Assembly: GCA_023249395.1 (NCBI GenBank) | Contig: JAHFCS010000048.1 | Coordinates: 1 to 9,722, forward strand | Reading direction: 5' to 3' | Source: Gemmatimonadota bacterium | GTDB taxonomy: Bacteria > Gemmatimonadota > Gemmatimonadetes > Gemmatimonadales > Gemmatimonadaceae | DNA length: 9,722 nucleotides | Shown here: piece after piece, positions 1-6,895 of the stretch | Numbering within the stretch: position 1 is the stretch's first letter | How the letters are laid out: every line of letters begins with the position of its first letter | Made by a program: the position numbers and the translations under genes | The notes under the pieces: generated by a model | Seen by the model: only the letters and a program-made list of their open reading frames with translations | Told to the model about the DNA's origin: nothing | The model's database searches: none

Positions 1-1059
1 TCGGTCGCGGCGACCGAATGCTACCAGGCCGCACGAGAGGGAGTGGCGAGGTTTCTCGGGGTTGCCGACACCGATTGTCTGATCTTCACGCGGGGGACGA
101 CGGAATCGATAAACCTCGTTGCCTCATCATGGGGGCGCGAAAACGTGAAGCGTGGCGACGAGATCGTCGTTACGGCGCTCGAGCATCACGCCAACTTCGT
201 CCCGTGGCAGCAACTGGCAATCGAGAAGGGGGCTGAATTCCGGATCTGCGAGCTGACGAGCGACGGAAGGATCGACCTCGACTGCCTCAGGTCGCTCATC
301 TCGCGGCGCACTCGAATCGTCGCCTTCAGCCACGTCTCGAATGCGCTCGGGACAGTCAATCCGGTGCGCGAGATCACGGCGTTGGTGCGCGAGCTGAGTG
401 ATGCTCTCACTGTCTGCGACGGCGCTCAGAGCGCACCTCATCTGCGCGTGAGCTTCGACGATCTGGGCCCGGATTTCTACGCCTTCAGCGGGCACAAGAT
501 GCTCGGCCCGATGGGAATCGGCGGACTCGTCGGGAAACGAGAGATTCTCGAGGACATGCCGCCGTACCAGACGGGCGGCGACATGATCGAGTTCGTCTAC
601 GACGAGACGACGACGTGGAATGTTCTGCCGCACAAGTTCGAGGCGGGAACTCCGAACGCCGCCGGCGCGGTGGGACTCGCTGCCGCGGCGAAATACCTCG
701 ATGCAATCGGAATGGACGAGGTGCTCGCCCATGAGCGGAAGCTTCTCGCGACCGCGCAGGCGCGTCTCTCGGAGATCGACGGAATCCTCATCTACGGTCC
801 CCCGCCGGCCGAGCGCAGCGGAGTGCTGAGCTTTACGCTCGGCGACGTTCACCCGCACGACCTGGCGACGATTCTGGACGGCGAGGGGATCTGCATCCGC
901 GCCGGCCATCACTGCGCGCAGCCGTTGATGAGGCGCCTGGACGTTGCGGCTACTGCCCGAGCATCGTTTTACGTCTACAACGACGAGTCCGACATCGATG
1001 CCCTTATTGCCGGGGTGCACAAAGCGAAAGAGGTCTTTGGCCACGCCGGAGTAGGCTGA
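1..1059 (+). CDS. sufS: Cysteine desulfurase SufS (5'-truncated by window edge)
   Basis: PLP-dependent enzyme that takes sulfur from L-cysteine, leaving alanine, and holds it as a persulfide for Fe-S cluster assembly in the cytosol. The frame is open from base 1, so the gene begins outside the window; 352 residues are visible and about 50 N-terminal ones are missing compared with the usual ~406. A GTG at 43 is an internal valine, not the start, because residues before it (AAREGVARFLG) already match the family. Recognisable landmarks are the RGTTESINLVA stretch, the double histidine in LEHHANFVPWQ, the DGAQ aspartate that contacts PLP, SGHK with the Schiff-base lysine codon at 496-498, FEAGTPN, and RAGHHCAQP with the catalytic cysteine codon at 913-915. 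The RxGHHC context marks the group II (SufS/CsdA) type rather than IscS. sufU follows 197 nt downstream, which fits a SufS-SufU partnership. Family identity is very secure. Confidence 0.96.
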   Translation, partial: SVAATECYQAAREGVARFLGVADTDCLIFTRGTTESINLVASSWGRENVKRGDEIVVTALEHHANFVPWQQLAIEKGAEFRICELTSDGRIDLDCLRSLISRRTRIVAFSHVSNALGTVNPVREITALVRELSDALTVCDGAQSAPHLRVSFDDLGPDFYAFSGHKMLGPMGIGGLVGKREILEDMPPYQTGGDMIEFVYDETTTWNVLPHKFEAGTPNAAGAVGLAAAAKYLDAIGMDEVLAHERKLLATAQARLSEIDGILIYGPPPAERSGVLSFTLGDVHPHDLATILDGEGICIRAGHHCAQPLMRRLDVAATARASFYVYNDESDIDALIAGVHKAKEVFGHAGVG

Positions 1060-1256
1060 GCCGGGAAGGATTGGACCCAACCAGTGCCGCGTAGTGAGTG
1101 TCCAGTTTTTCAGTTGACCGTTTCTGCGTCTGGTTAATCACGGAAGAACGGACGACGCGATCACAGGGAACTCCTGACGCGCCACTGGATGGGTTTGTTG
1201 TGACCTCCGTGGCAAGCAGTGGCGAAATGTTTGAACGCCCGGGTATCTTCACCGAC
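1060..1256 (+). other. Spacer between sufS and sufU, no gene recognised
   Basis: This 197-nt stretch separates two genes that are often adjacent. The sufU frame stays open through it as far as 1098, but the resulting 53 extra residues are low in family-like features and do not resemble any SufU N-terminus, so I do not count them as coding. A TTGACC at 1114-1119 looks like a -35 box, but the best -10 candidate (TAATCA at 1135-1140) is poor and only 15 nt away. I see no tRNA, no clear riboswitch and no strong terminator hairpin. It may hold a separate promoter and 5' leader for sufU. Confidence 0.4.
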
Positions 1257-1730
1257 ATGTCGCTCACTGACCGATCCGCCGACATCGCCGCGCTCTACCA
1301 GGAGCTGATCCTCGACCATTACCGTCGGCCGAGGAACAAGGGCGAGCTCGAGGGTGCCACCTCGTCGGTGGTGATGAAGAACCCGCTCTGCGGCGACGAG
1401 ATTGCTCTCCATGTGATATTCGAGGGCGACAAGGTCAGCGACCTGCGCTTCTCCGGACGCGGCTGCTCCATCTCCCAGGCTTCGGCCTCGATGATGACTC
1501 AGCTCGTGAAGGGCAAGACCGCCGGGGAGATCGAGCAGCTGCGCGACACCTTTCGCGACATGGTGATGGGAACGACGCAGCCCGACGACCAGGCCGTCGT
1601 CGGGTCACTCGGCTCGCTCCGCGCATTGAGCGGAGTCTCCAGGTTTCCGGCTCGCGTGAAGTGCGCATTGCTCGCCTGGAATGCGCTCGAGAGCGCGATG
1701 ACGGAGGTTGTTGATCGGAAAGATCTGTGA
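1257..1730 (+). CDS. sufU: Fe-S cluster assembly sulfur-transfer protein SufU
   Basis: Zinc-binding partner of SufS that accepts persulfide sulfur and passes it to the SufBCD scaffold; cytosolic, 157 residues against a usual ~145-150. It shows the SufU N-terminus (LYQELILDHYRRPRNKGEL), Cys45 and Asp47 in NPLCGDE, Cys70 in GRGCSISQAS and Cys136 in RVKCALLAW; these three cysteines and the aspartate are the known zinc ligands or transfer residues. The long segment between Cys70 and Cys136 carries the insertion that separates SufU from IscU, and the chaperone-binding LPPVK motif of IscU is absent (RFPARVK instead). I chose the ATG at 1257 because the conserved part begins just after it; an ATG at 1227 in frame would add 10 residues, and neither start has a strong ribosome binding site. 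sufS lies upstream on the same strand. Confidence 0.95.
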   Translation: MSLTDRSADIAALYQELILDHYRRPRNKGELEGATSSVVMKNPLCGDEIALHVIFEGDKVSDLRFSGRGCSISQASASMMTQLVKGKTAGEIEQLRDTFRDMVMGTTQPDDQAVVGSLGSLRALSGVSRFPARVKCALLAWNALESAMTEVVDRKDL

Positions 1731-1738
1731 GTTGGCCG

Positions 1739-1759
1739 GTGAGGCAGTGAGGCAGTGAG
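1739..1759 (+). repeat. Short tandem repeat, 8-bp unit GTGAGGCA
   Basis: Two perfect copies of GTGAGGCA (1739-1746 and 1747-1754) are followed by a partial third, GTGAG (1755-1759). The array starts nine bases after the sufU stop codon, in the 76-bp spacer before the exported-protein gene. It is too short to form a hairpin on its own and encodes nothing. It could be a slippage product or one copy of a dispersed intergenic repeat family; the window contains no second copy. Confidence 0.8.
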
Positions 1760-1806
1760 AACTGCGAAACATTTTTGGGAACAGCGCGCATCAGGCCGAA
1801 AGGGGA

Positions 1807-3522
1807 ATGCTTAGTGTGATCGATTCGGCTGGCAGATCTGCCTGCATATTTCTCGCTCTCACTTTGGCGGCGGTGCCGGCGTTGGCGCTTCCGCAGACGC
1901 CGAAGCGCGATTCTGTCGATGCGAAGCGGCTCGCTCTCCGGGCGCAGAACCGATTCGAGATGGTTCGCCGCTACAACCTGCCGCTGCGTTATACCGGCGC
2001 GGGCCAGGTCTGCGACGCGCGAGTGGGACGTTTTTGCCAGTGGAACGACGAGGATCCCGCGCCGCCGAAGGAGCCGGATCCGATCCATAAGGGGAGGAAC
2101 AGGCTCATCGCGACTCTTGACAGCGCTGCCGCCCGCTCCCCGGCAGACGACTGGATTGCGGGCCAGCGCGTCAGGTACCTGCTCGAGGCGGGGCGTGACA
2201 CCGCCGCGGTACGAGCAGCGGAGTCGTGCGCGGGCACGGCGTGGTGGTGCGATGGGCTGAGGGGACTCGCGCTGCACGAGGTCGGCGCGAATGCGGCGTC
2301 GGACAGCGTGTTCCACAAGGCGCTCAGCGGGATGCCGGCCCGTGAGCGTTGTCGCTGGACGGACATGTCAATGCTGCTCGACGACGCGCAGCGAAAGCGC
2401 TTCGGCAAGGTGGGATGCGGCCGTGGCGATGCAGTCGCCGCGCGTCTCTGGTGGCTCTCCGATCCGTTCCTCGCGATTCCCGGCAACGACAGGGAAACAG
2501 AGCATTACTCGCGTCAGATGATGAGCCTGATTCTCGCAGGGACGCCCGCCGGATACAACACCAGATGGGGCGACGATCTGCGCGAGCTGGTGGTGCGATA
2601 CGGCTGGTCGCGCTACTGGACGCAGTCCCCCGGCCCCACCAGCAGCCCCCACGAGGGCCCGATCTCCGGACACGAGGCCTCACCCAACTATCACTTCTTC
2701 CCGGAGACGGCGAAGATCGATTCCGTCTCCGACATCGACGACTCGGCCTGGAACCTTCGCCTTCAGTATTCGTCGGAGCGATACGCTCCCCGAATGGCGA
2801 GCGTGGTCGGGGAGCTGGTGTCGCAGATCGCGCTCTTCCGTCGTGGCGACTCGGTGCAGGTGGTCGCCGTCTACGACATCAGCAGGGACACTCTGCTTTC
2901 GGGTGAAGCGATCCACTCGGCGCTGGTTCTCGCTCGAGATGAACGCGATCAGCCGCTTGTCTCGGAGCTGACGATCCCGCGAGGCTGGCACTCGTTGACC
3001 ATCGATGCTGCGCCGCGGCTGCTCAGTCTGGAGACGTGGAATACCGACAAGAAACGGGGCGCGCGGATGCGTAGGGGCGTCGGTATCGCACCGCGGACGC
3101 CGAATTCCGTCTCCGTCTCCGACATTCTGCTGTTCGACGCCGGTTCGAATGAAGCTTCGGATCTCGCGACGATTCTTCCTCGCGCTCTTGGCAGTCTTTC
3201 CGTCGATCGGAGCGCCAAGCTCGGCCTCTACTGGGAGACTTACGGGCTGTCGAAACCGGACAGCGCGCTTCCGGTGTCGCTGACGCTTTCCCGGATCACC
3301 GAGGGTGCGCTGCGGAAGCTCGCCGAGGCGATCGGGCTTGGAAGGCGAACCGCTCCGCTGAGCATTGCGTGGAACGAGACGCCGACCCTGCACGGAGTGG
3401 CGACGAGATCGGTGGTGCTAGACCTCTCCCTCATTCCCCGCGGTCGGTACCGGCTCAAGCTGGAGCTGACTCCGGGCCGCTCGCCCCCGGTCACTGCCAC
3501 TCGCGTCATCGAGATTTTGTAG
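1807..3522 (+). CDS. Exported protein with GWxTD-like organisation, function unknown
   Basis: A 571-residue protein with a clear signal peptide: a hydrophobic stretch at residues 12-27 (CIFLALTLAAVPALA) and a likely cleavage after ALA near residue 28, so it should act outside the cytoplasmic membrane. Residues 95-180 look like two TPR-type helical hairpins. Residues 212-270 contain RLWWLSDPFLAIPGNDRE followed by RWGDDLRELVVRYGW, which has the same order as the W-x-DP...N...E...GWxTD...G block of GWxTD-domain proteins. The C-terminal half is beta-rich and includes SVSDILLFD (434-444), LYWETYGL (474-481) and PRGRYRLKLELT (544-555), again like the tail of that family. Six cysteines in the mature part (69/77, 141/148, 182/204) fall in pairs that could form disulfides. 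The ATG at 1807 sits too close to the AGGGG at 1801-1805; a GTG at 1816 has better spacing and could be the true start. Family assignment is by motif pattern only; no enzymatic function can be given. Confidence 0.75.
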   Translation: MLSVIDSAGRSACIFLALTLAAVPALALPQTPKRDSVDAKRLALRAQNRFEMVRRYNLPLRYTGAGQVCDARVGRFCQWNDEDPAPPKEPDPIHKGRNRLIATLDSAAARSPADDWIAGQRVRYLLEAGRDTAAVRAAESCAGTAWWCDGLRGLALHEVGANAASDSVFHKALSGMPARERCRWTDMSMLLDDAQRKRFGKVGCGRGDAVAARLWWLSDPFLAIPGNDRETEHYSRQMMSLILAGTPAGYNTRWGDDLRELVVRYGWSRYWTQSPGPTSSPHEGPISGHEASPNYHFFPETAKIDSVSDIDDSAWNLRLQYSSERYAPRMASVVGELVSQIALFRRGDSVQVVAVYDISRDTLLSGEAIHSALVLARDERDQPLVSELTIPRGWHSLTIDAAPRLLSLETWNTDKKRGARMRRGVGIAPRTPNSVSVSDILLFDAGSNEASDLATILPRALGSLSVDRSAKLGLYWETYGLSKPDSALPVSLTLSRITEGALRKLAEAIGLGRRTAPLSIAWNETPTLHGVATRSVVLDLSLIPRGRYRLKLELTPGRSPPVTATRVIEIL

Positions 3523-4749
3523 CGCCGCCTTGCTGGCGGCGGAGCCCGGAAGCGGGAACAATCTCTTGAGCTTGAGAAACTGCTTCTCGTAGAGGTGCCA
3601 GCTGGCGAATGCGAGAATCGTAGTGCCGGCCATGGCGATCAGCGTATACGCGAACGCCGCTGGAACGTCGGACCCTCCGATACGAGGGAAGCTCGTGATG
3701 CCGAATCCGACGCGCTCGAGCAGAACCACGAGAGGGAGATGCAGGACGTACATCCCGTAGCTGTATTTTCCGAAGAATCCCATCGGGCGTGATTCGAAGA
3801 AGCGACGGACCACCCCATTCTGGCGCCACTGTCCGGTGGTGAGCACGATCAGCGACGCCGACATGATTGCCAGCAGCGGGAAGCCGACGGTCTGCATCGC
3901 GAGGTCGTAGCCGAACATCCGCTCGTCGGGGAGATTCGCGGCGAGGAGAATGATCGCCGCCGACACGAACGCGGCCGGCGCGACGCGCTCCAGCCATTGG
4001 TGCGTCTCCCGCTCTCTCACCATGACGGCGAGCCACGCACCGATTGCGAGGGAGTCGATGCGAGCCGGGGTGAGCACCAGGCCGCCGGTGTGGTAATAGT
4101 CGGTGAAGCGCAGACCGATTCTGAACGCAAGCGCGGCGGCGACCAGTGCGAGACAAAGCTTCTTCAGCGTCGAGCGCGACGTGAGAAAGACGATCGCCGG
4201 CCAGATGAGATAGAACTGCTCCTCGACGGCGAGGGTCCAGAAGTGATTGAGACCCCGTGGTGGCTGAGCGCCATTTACCAGCGCGAGGAAGTTCGAGGTG
4301 TAGGTCCAGTACCAGGGCTGCGTCCAGCTCGAAACCGCGAACGGACCTGCCGGGTCGGGGTGCATCACCAGCGGCGCGATCAGGAAGAAGGCGACGAGGA
4401 AGCCATAGTACAGCGGGAAGATCCGGAGGACACGCCGCGCGTAGAAGTTCCTGAAGTACGCTTCGGCCCCTTTCGCCTCGAGAAGGATTCCGGTGATCAG
4501 GAACCCGGAAAGAACGAAGAACAGGTCTACTCCGATCCACCCGTTCTGCATGACCGTGAAGAGACCGGATTCCAGTGCGTTCCGGGGTTGCGCGCCGAGC
4601 CAGAAATGGCCGACCATCACCATGACGATCGCCAGTCCGCGCACGCCGTCGAGCGCGCGGATGTGACTACCCGACGAATTACTGATCGAACGCCCCTCGT
4701 GTACGAGCGAAATAATGTAATGCCGTGCCGACGACGAGCGCGACGGCAT
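3418..4749 (-). CDS. Acyltransferase family 3 membrane protein (OafA/YrhL-like)
   Basis: A 443-residue integral membrane acyltransferase of the kind that O-acetylates or otherwise acylates extracellular sugars, lipopolysaccharide, peptidoglycan or antibiotics; the actual acceptor cannot be read from sequence. Diagnostic features are IRALDGVRGLAIVMVMVGH with the proposed catalytic His48, GWIGVDLFFVLSGFLITGIL (70-89), the FYARRVLRIFPLYY arginine cluster (102-115), FWTLAVEEQFYLIWP (170-184) and GKYSYGMYVLHLPL (327-340), along with about ten hydrophobic segments. The ATG at 4749 is the only normal start codon ahead of the conserved N-terminus (the next in frame, GTG at 4644, would remove it), so the gene must overlap the upstream transporter by 71 nt, suggesting translational coupling. 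The conserved domain ends near residue 400; the last ~43 residues are polar, and from 3522 to 3418 they are read from DNA that also codes for the end of the plus-strand exported protein. No SgnH hydrolase domain is attached. Confidence 0.92.
   Translation of the reverse strand: MPSRSSSARHYIISLVHEGRSISNSSGSHIRALDGVRGLAIVMVMVGHFWLGAQPRNALESGLFTVMQNGWIGVDLFFVLSGFLITGILLEAKGAEAYFRNFYARRVLRIFPLYYGFLVAFFLIAPLVMHPDPAGPFAVSSWTQPWYWTYTSNFLALVNGAQPPRGLNHFWTLAVEEQFYLIWPAIVFLTSRSTLKKLCLALVAAALAFRIGLRFTDYYHTGGLVLTPARIDSLAIGAWLAVMVRERETHQWLERVAPAAFVSAAIILLAANLPDERMFGYDLAMQTVGFPLLAIMSASLIVLTTGQWRQNGVVRRFFESRPMGFFGKYSYGMYVLHLPLVVLLERVGFGITSFPRIGGSDVPAAFAYTLIAMAGTTILAFASWHLYEKQFLKLKRLFPLPGSAASKAALQNLDDASGSDRGRAARSQLQLEPVPTAGNEGEV
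3523..3541 (+). terminator. GC-rich hairpin just after the exported-protein stop codon
   Basis: An all-GC 7-bp stem (3523-3529 with 3535-3541) closes a 5-nt loop, TTGCT, directly behind the TAG stop at 3520-3522. The position suits a terminator or transcript-end stabiliser for the plus-strand gene, but no T-run follows on either strand. It also lies within the coding tail of the convergent acyltransferase gene, so the symmetry may be chance in GC-rich coding DNA. Confidence 0.3.
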
Positions 4750-5860
4750 AACCGTAGGGCAGGCCGTTCGCCAGCAGCCCCACGATGAGCACGATGGAAA
4801 AATCCCGGGTGCTCGCAGCCTCTCCGCGAATCATCCGCATCAGAGCAAAGCCCTCGAAGAGCAGGAGGACGCCGAGAATCGGGAGCGGGAATACTTGTAC
4901 GACCTGCTCGAATCCCGCTGCGAAGAACAAGCCGATCACGAGGAAAATGAATCCATAGACGACGAGCGATCCCCCGGTTCGAGCGCCAAAGGTGTAGTGC
5001 CCGGCGAGTCCCCCCGAGCCGTGACACGTGGGGACCCCACCGAGCCAGGGATTTACGAGATTCATCGCCGCGTACGTCAGGCTCAGCTTGCGCACACCGA
5101 TCCGTTCATCGGGAAAGAGATCTTCAGCGATCTGCCGCGTGGCGAGCACCGAGTTACCGAGCGAGAGCGGGATCTGCGGAATCGCGAGCAGAATGAACCC
5201 GCTCACTACATCGCTCACCGAGAACCGCTGAACCACAGGGAGAGAAAAGCCGATGCTTCCGCTGATCTGCGATGCATTGAGCTTGAAGACCATCGCGTAG
5301 ACGACGCCAAGTGCGATGACGAACAGCGCCGGAGGAAAGCGGCGGTTTCCGAGGAGCGCGATGACGATCAGAAACGCCATCGCGGCGAGTGCGTAGCCGC
5401 GAGTACCGTCGCGCTGCACGTAGTCTCGGAGAGCGAGCAGCGATAGCTGCAGACCGAGGCCGAGCTGGAGTCCGCGGACGACTGAGCGCGGGACGACGCG
5501 GGCGAGCCAGTCGATGCCGCCGGTTACCGTAAGAACGAGCATCGCGATCCCGATCGCGAGCCCGCCGCCATACAGGATCTCCGGTGCAACGTGCTGGGTG
5601 ATCACTATCACCGCCACCGCCTTGAGCGGCTGAACCGCCATCGGAATTCCGTAGACGAACGCCGTGAAGAGCTGCATCAGCCCGAACATCACGAGCACGC
5701 TCGCGCTATGCAGACCGGCGGCGAGGATCATACCGATGATGAGCGGCAGATCGGTGCCGATGTCGCCGAATGCCCCGGCGAGCTCGTTGCGGTCGAAACG
5801 CAGCCGTGGCCGCTTTCCCGCGACGGATGGCGGCGTCGGTACTCTGTCGGGATGCGTCAT
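4679..5860 (-). CDS. MOT1-type molybdate/sulfate transporter
   Basis: A 393-residue polytopic membrane protein of the MOT1 molybdate transporter family, related to SulP anion carriers. The two family signatures are present: FGDIGTDLPL (31-40) with PMAVQPLKAVA (73-83) in the N-terminal half, and PQIPLSLGNSVLAT (228-241) with PTCHGSGGLAGHYTFGART (277-295) in the C-terminal half. About ten to eleven hydrophobic segments are visible, and there is no C-terminal STAS domain, which is expected for MOT1 and not for classical SulP proteins. Substrate is therefore most likely molybdate or sulfate, which motif reading cannot separate. The frame is open upstream to 6115, but that part is antisense to the ABC ATPase; the ATG at 5860 gives a sensible short cytosolic N-terminus before FDRNELAGAFGD. 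It overlaps the downstream acyltransferase by 71 nt. No Shine-Dalgarno sequence precedes the start; see the promoter entry for a leaderless reading. Confidence 0.9.
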   Translation of the reverse strand: MTHPDRVPTPPSVAGKRPRLRFDRNELAGAFGDIGTDLPLIIGMILAAGLHSASVLVMFGLMQLFTAFVYGIPMAVQPLKAVAVIVITQHVAPEILYGGGLAIGIAMLVLTVTGGIDWLARVVPRSVVRGLQLGLGLQLSLLALRDYVQRDGTRGYALAAMAFLIVIALLGNRRFPPALFVIALGVVYAMVFKLNASQISGSIGFSLPVVQRFSVSDVVSGFILLAIPQIPLSLGNSVLATRQIAEDLFPDERIGVRKLSLTYAAMNLVNPWLGGVPTCHGSGGLAGHYTFGARTGGSLVVYGFIFLVIGLFFAAGFEQVVQVFPLPILGVLLLFEGFALMRMIRGEAASTRDFSIVLIVGLLANGLPYGYAVALVVGTALHYFARTRGAFDQ

Positions 5861-5863
5861 GCC

Positions 5864-5869
5864 TATATT
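5864..5869 (+). promoter_or_regulatory. Candidate -10 box for the ABC exporter operon
   Basis: TATATT on the plus strand matches five of six -10 positions and would start transcription near 5876, about 20 nt before the ATPase ATG at 5897. The -35 position (ACTCTG at 5841-5846) is poor and lies inside the transporter coding region. It overlaps the opposing -10 candidate by three bases, so RNA polymerase could probably bind for only one direction at a time. This is the only AT-rich patch in the 36-bp divergent spacer. Confidence 0.35.
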
Positions 5870-5872
5870 GTA
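5867..5872 (-). promoter_or_regulatory. Candidate -10 box for a leaderless transporter mRNA
   Basis: Read on the minus strand, TACAAT (5872 to 5867) is five of six to the -10 consensus and is followed by six bases and then the transporter ATG at 5860. This places the predicted transcription start at or next to the A of the ATG, the arrangement known for leaderless genes in several high-GC bacterial groups. No convincing -35 box is seen (TAGTGT at the 17-bp spacing). The lack of any ribosome binding site fits. Inference from one site. Confidence 0.45.
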
Positions 5873-5896
5873 CGACTCAACGAATGACGACACTAC

Positions 5897-6895
5897 ATGG
5901 CTGATTACGCGGTCGAGATCGAGAACGTCACCAAGCGATACGCCGAGCACGTGGCTGTTCGCGATCTGACGCTGCACGTTCCCAGGGGCTCGGTTTACGG
6001 ACTGCTGGGTCCGAACGGAGCGGGAAAAACGACAACCATCCGGATGATCCTCAACATCATCGCCCCTGATGAGGGGACGATCCGGATTCTCGGTGTGCCC
6101 TCGAGCGACACGCACATCACCGACCGTATCGGCTATCTCCCGGAGGAACGCGGGCTTTACCGGAAGATGCAGGTGCGCCGGATCCTTCGCTTTCTGGCCG
6201 AGCTCAAGGGGGTGAAGGGCGCGGTGGCCGATGCGCGCATTACCGAGTGGCTCGAGCGGCTGGAGCTCAAGACCGACGAGAAGGACTGGGGGCTCTCCAA
6301 GATCGACGAGCTCTCTCGCGGGATGCAGCAGAAGGTGCAGTTCATCGGCACCCTGCTACATGATCCCGATCTCGTGATTCTCGACGAGCCCTTCAGCGGC
6401 CTCGACCCAATTAACACGCAGGCGCTCAAGGACACGATCATGGACCTCAAGCACCGCGGAAAGACGGTGATCTTCAGCACGCACATCATGGACAACGCGG
6501 AGCGCATTTGCGACTCGGTGTGCATCATCGCGCGCGGTGAGAAGGTCCTCGACGGCTCGATCACGTCGATCAAGCAGTCGCACGGCACGCGCAACATCGC
6601 TCTTTCGCTCGATGGACCGGTGTCGAACGGAGTGAGCGAGGCTCTCGCCGATCGGCAGCTCGTCTCGAGAGTTGACGACTCCAACCGGTATTTCGAGATC
6701 GAGATGGCGCCCGGCGCTGACCCGCAGGATCTGCTGCGGCGTATCGTAGCTGCCGGAGCGAGTGTCCAGCGCTTCGAGATGGTGCAGGCTTCACTCCACC
6801 AGATCTTCCTCGAGAAAGTCGGCGCGCATAGCCGCGCGCCAGGCGAAGGACCATGGACTGAAGGCGTCGAAACGGGGATTTCGGGACATGGCTAA
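5897..6895 (+). CDS. ABC exporter ATP-binding subunit, NatA-like
   Basis: A 332-residue nucleotide-binding subunit of an ABC-2 type exporter; ATP hydrolysis on the cytosolic face drives the membrane subunit encoded next. Visible motifs are Walker A GPNGAGKT (38-45), a Q-loop region reading GYLPEERGLY (79-88) as is typical of the NatA group, signature LSRGMQQK (139-146), Walker B LVILDE (159-164), D-loop SGLD (167-170) and the H-loop His196 in FSTH. After residue ~215 comes the C-terminal extension (LSLDGPVSNGVSEAL and on to the FEMVQASLHQIFLEKVG segment) common in this subfamily. No Shine-Dalgarno sequence is visible before the ATG at 5897. Its last eight bases overlap the start of the permease gene (ATGGCTAA), so the two are surely one operon. 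NatA of Bacillus exports sodium ions, but the substrate here is not known. Confidence 0.95.
   Translation: MADYAVEIENVTKRYAEHVAVRDLTLHVPRGSVYGLLGPNGAGKTTTIRMILNIIAPDEGTIRILGVPSSDTHITDRIGYLPEERGLYRKMQVRRILRFLAELKGVKGAVADARITEWLERLELKTDEKDWGLSKIDELSRGMQQKVQFIGTLLHDPDLVILDEPFSGLDPINTQALKDTIMDLKHRGKTVIFSTHIMDNAERICDSVCIIARGEKVLDGSITSIKQSHGTRNIALSLDGPVSNGVSEALADRQLVSRVDDSNRYFEIEMAPGADPQDLLRRIVAAGASVQRFEMVQASLHQIFLEKVGAHSRAPGEGPWTEGVETGISGHG

Noticed and set aside
127..1080. 317-codon open frame on the minus strand across sufS
   Set aside because: It is antisense to clearly conserved sufS sequence, is rich in Arg and His, has no family-like motif, and is expected by chance in GC-rich DNA.
1060..1100. 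Possible tRNA T-arm on the minus strand (GGTTGGGTCCAATCC)
   Set aside because: It lacks the TTC-x-A core of a T-loop and no acceptor, D-arm or anticodon arm could be placed around it.
1435..2316. 293-codon open frame on the minus strand across sufU and the exported-protein gene
   Set aside because: Very Arg/Ser-rich composition and antisense to sufU motifs; a mirror of plus-strand coding bias.
2680..3393. 237-codon open frame on the minus strand inside the exported-protein gene
   Set aside because: Arg-rich with no domain pattern; the plus strand has the signal peptide and sensible amino-acid composition.
3506..4540. 344-codon minus-strand frame within the acyltransferase region
   Set aside because: It is the +1/-1 shifted reading of the acyltransferase gene; the true frame has the full set of acyltransferase-3 motifs.
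3997..4788. 263-codon plus-strand frame opposite the acyltransferase
   Set aside because: Highly charged Glu/Arg-rich product with no recognisable feature, typical of the complement of a membrane-protein gene.
5861..6115. 85-residue N-terminal extension of the transporter
   Set aside because: The extension is antisense to the start of the conserved ABC ATPase, and the MOT1 family begins close to the ATG at 5860.
6762..6887. 42-residue N-terminal extension of the ABC permease
   Set aside because: Arg/Ser-rich and lies inside the ATPase gene; the ATG at 6888 gives the family N-terminus and a normal overlap.
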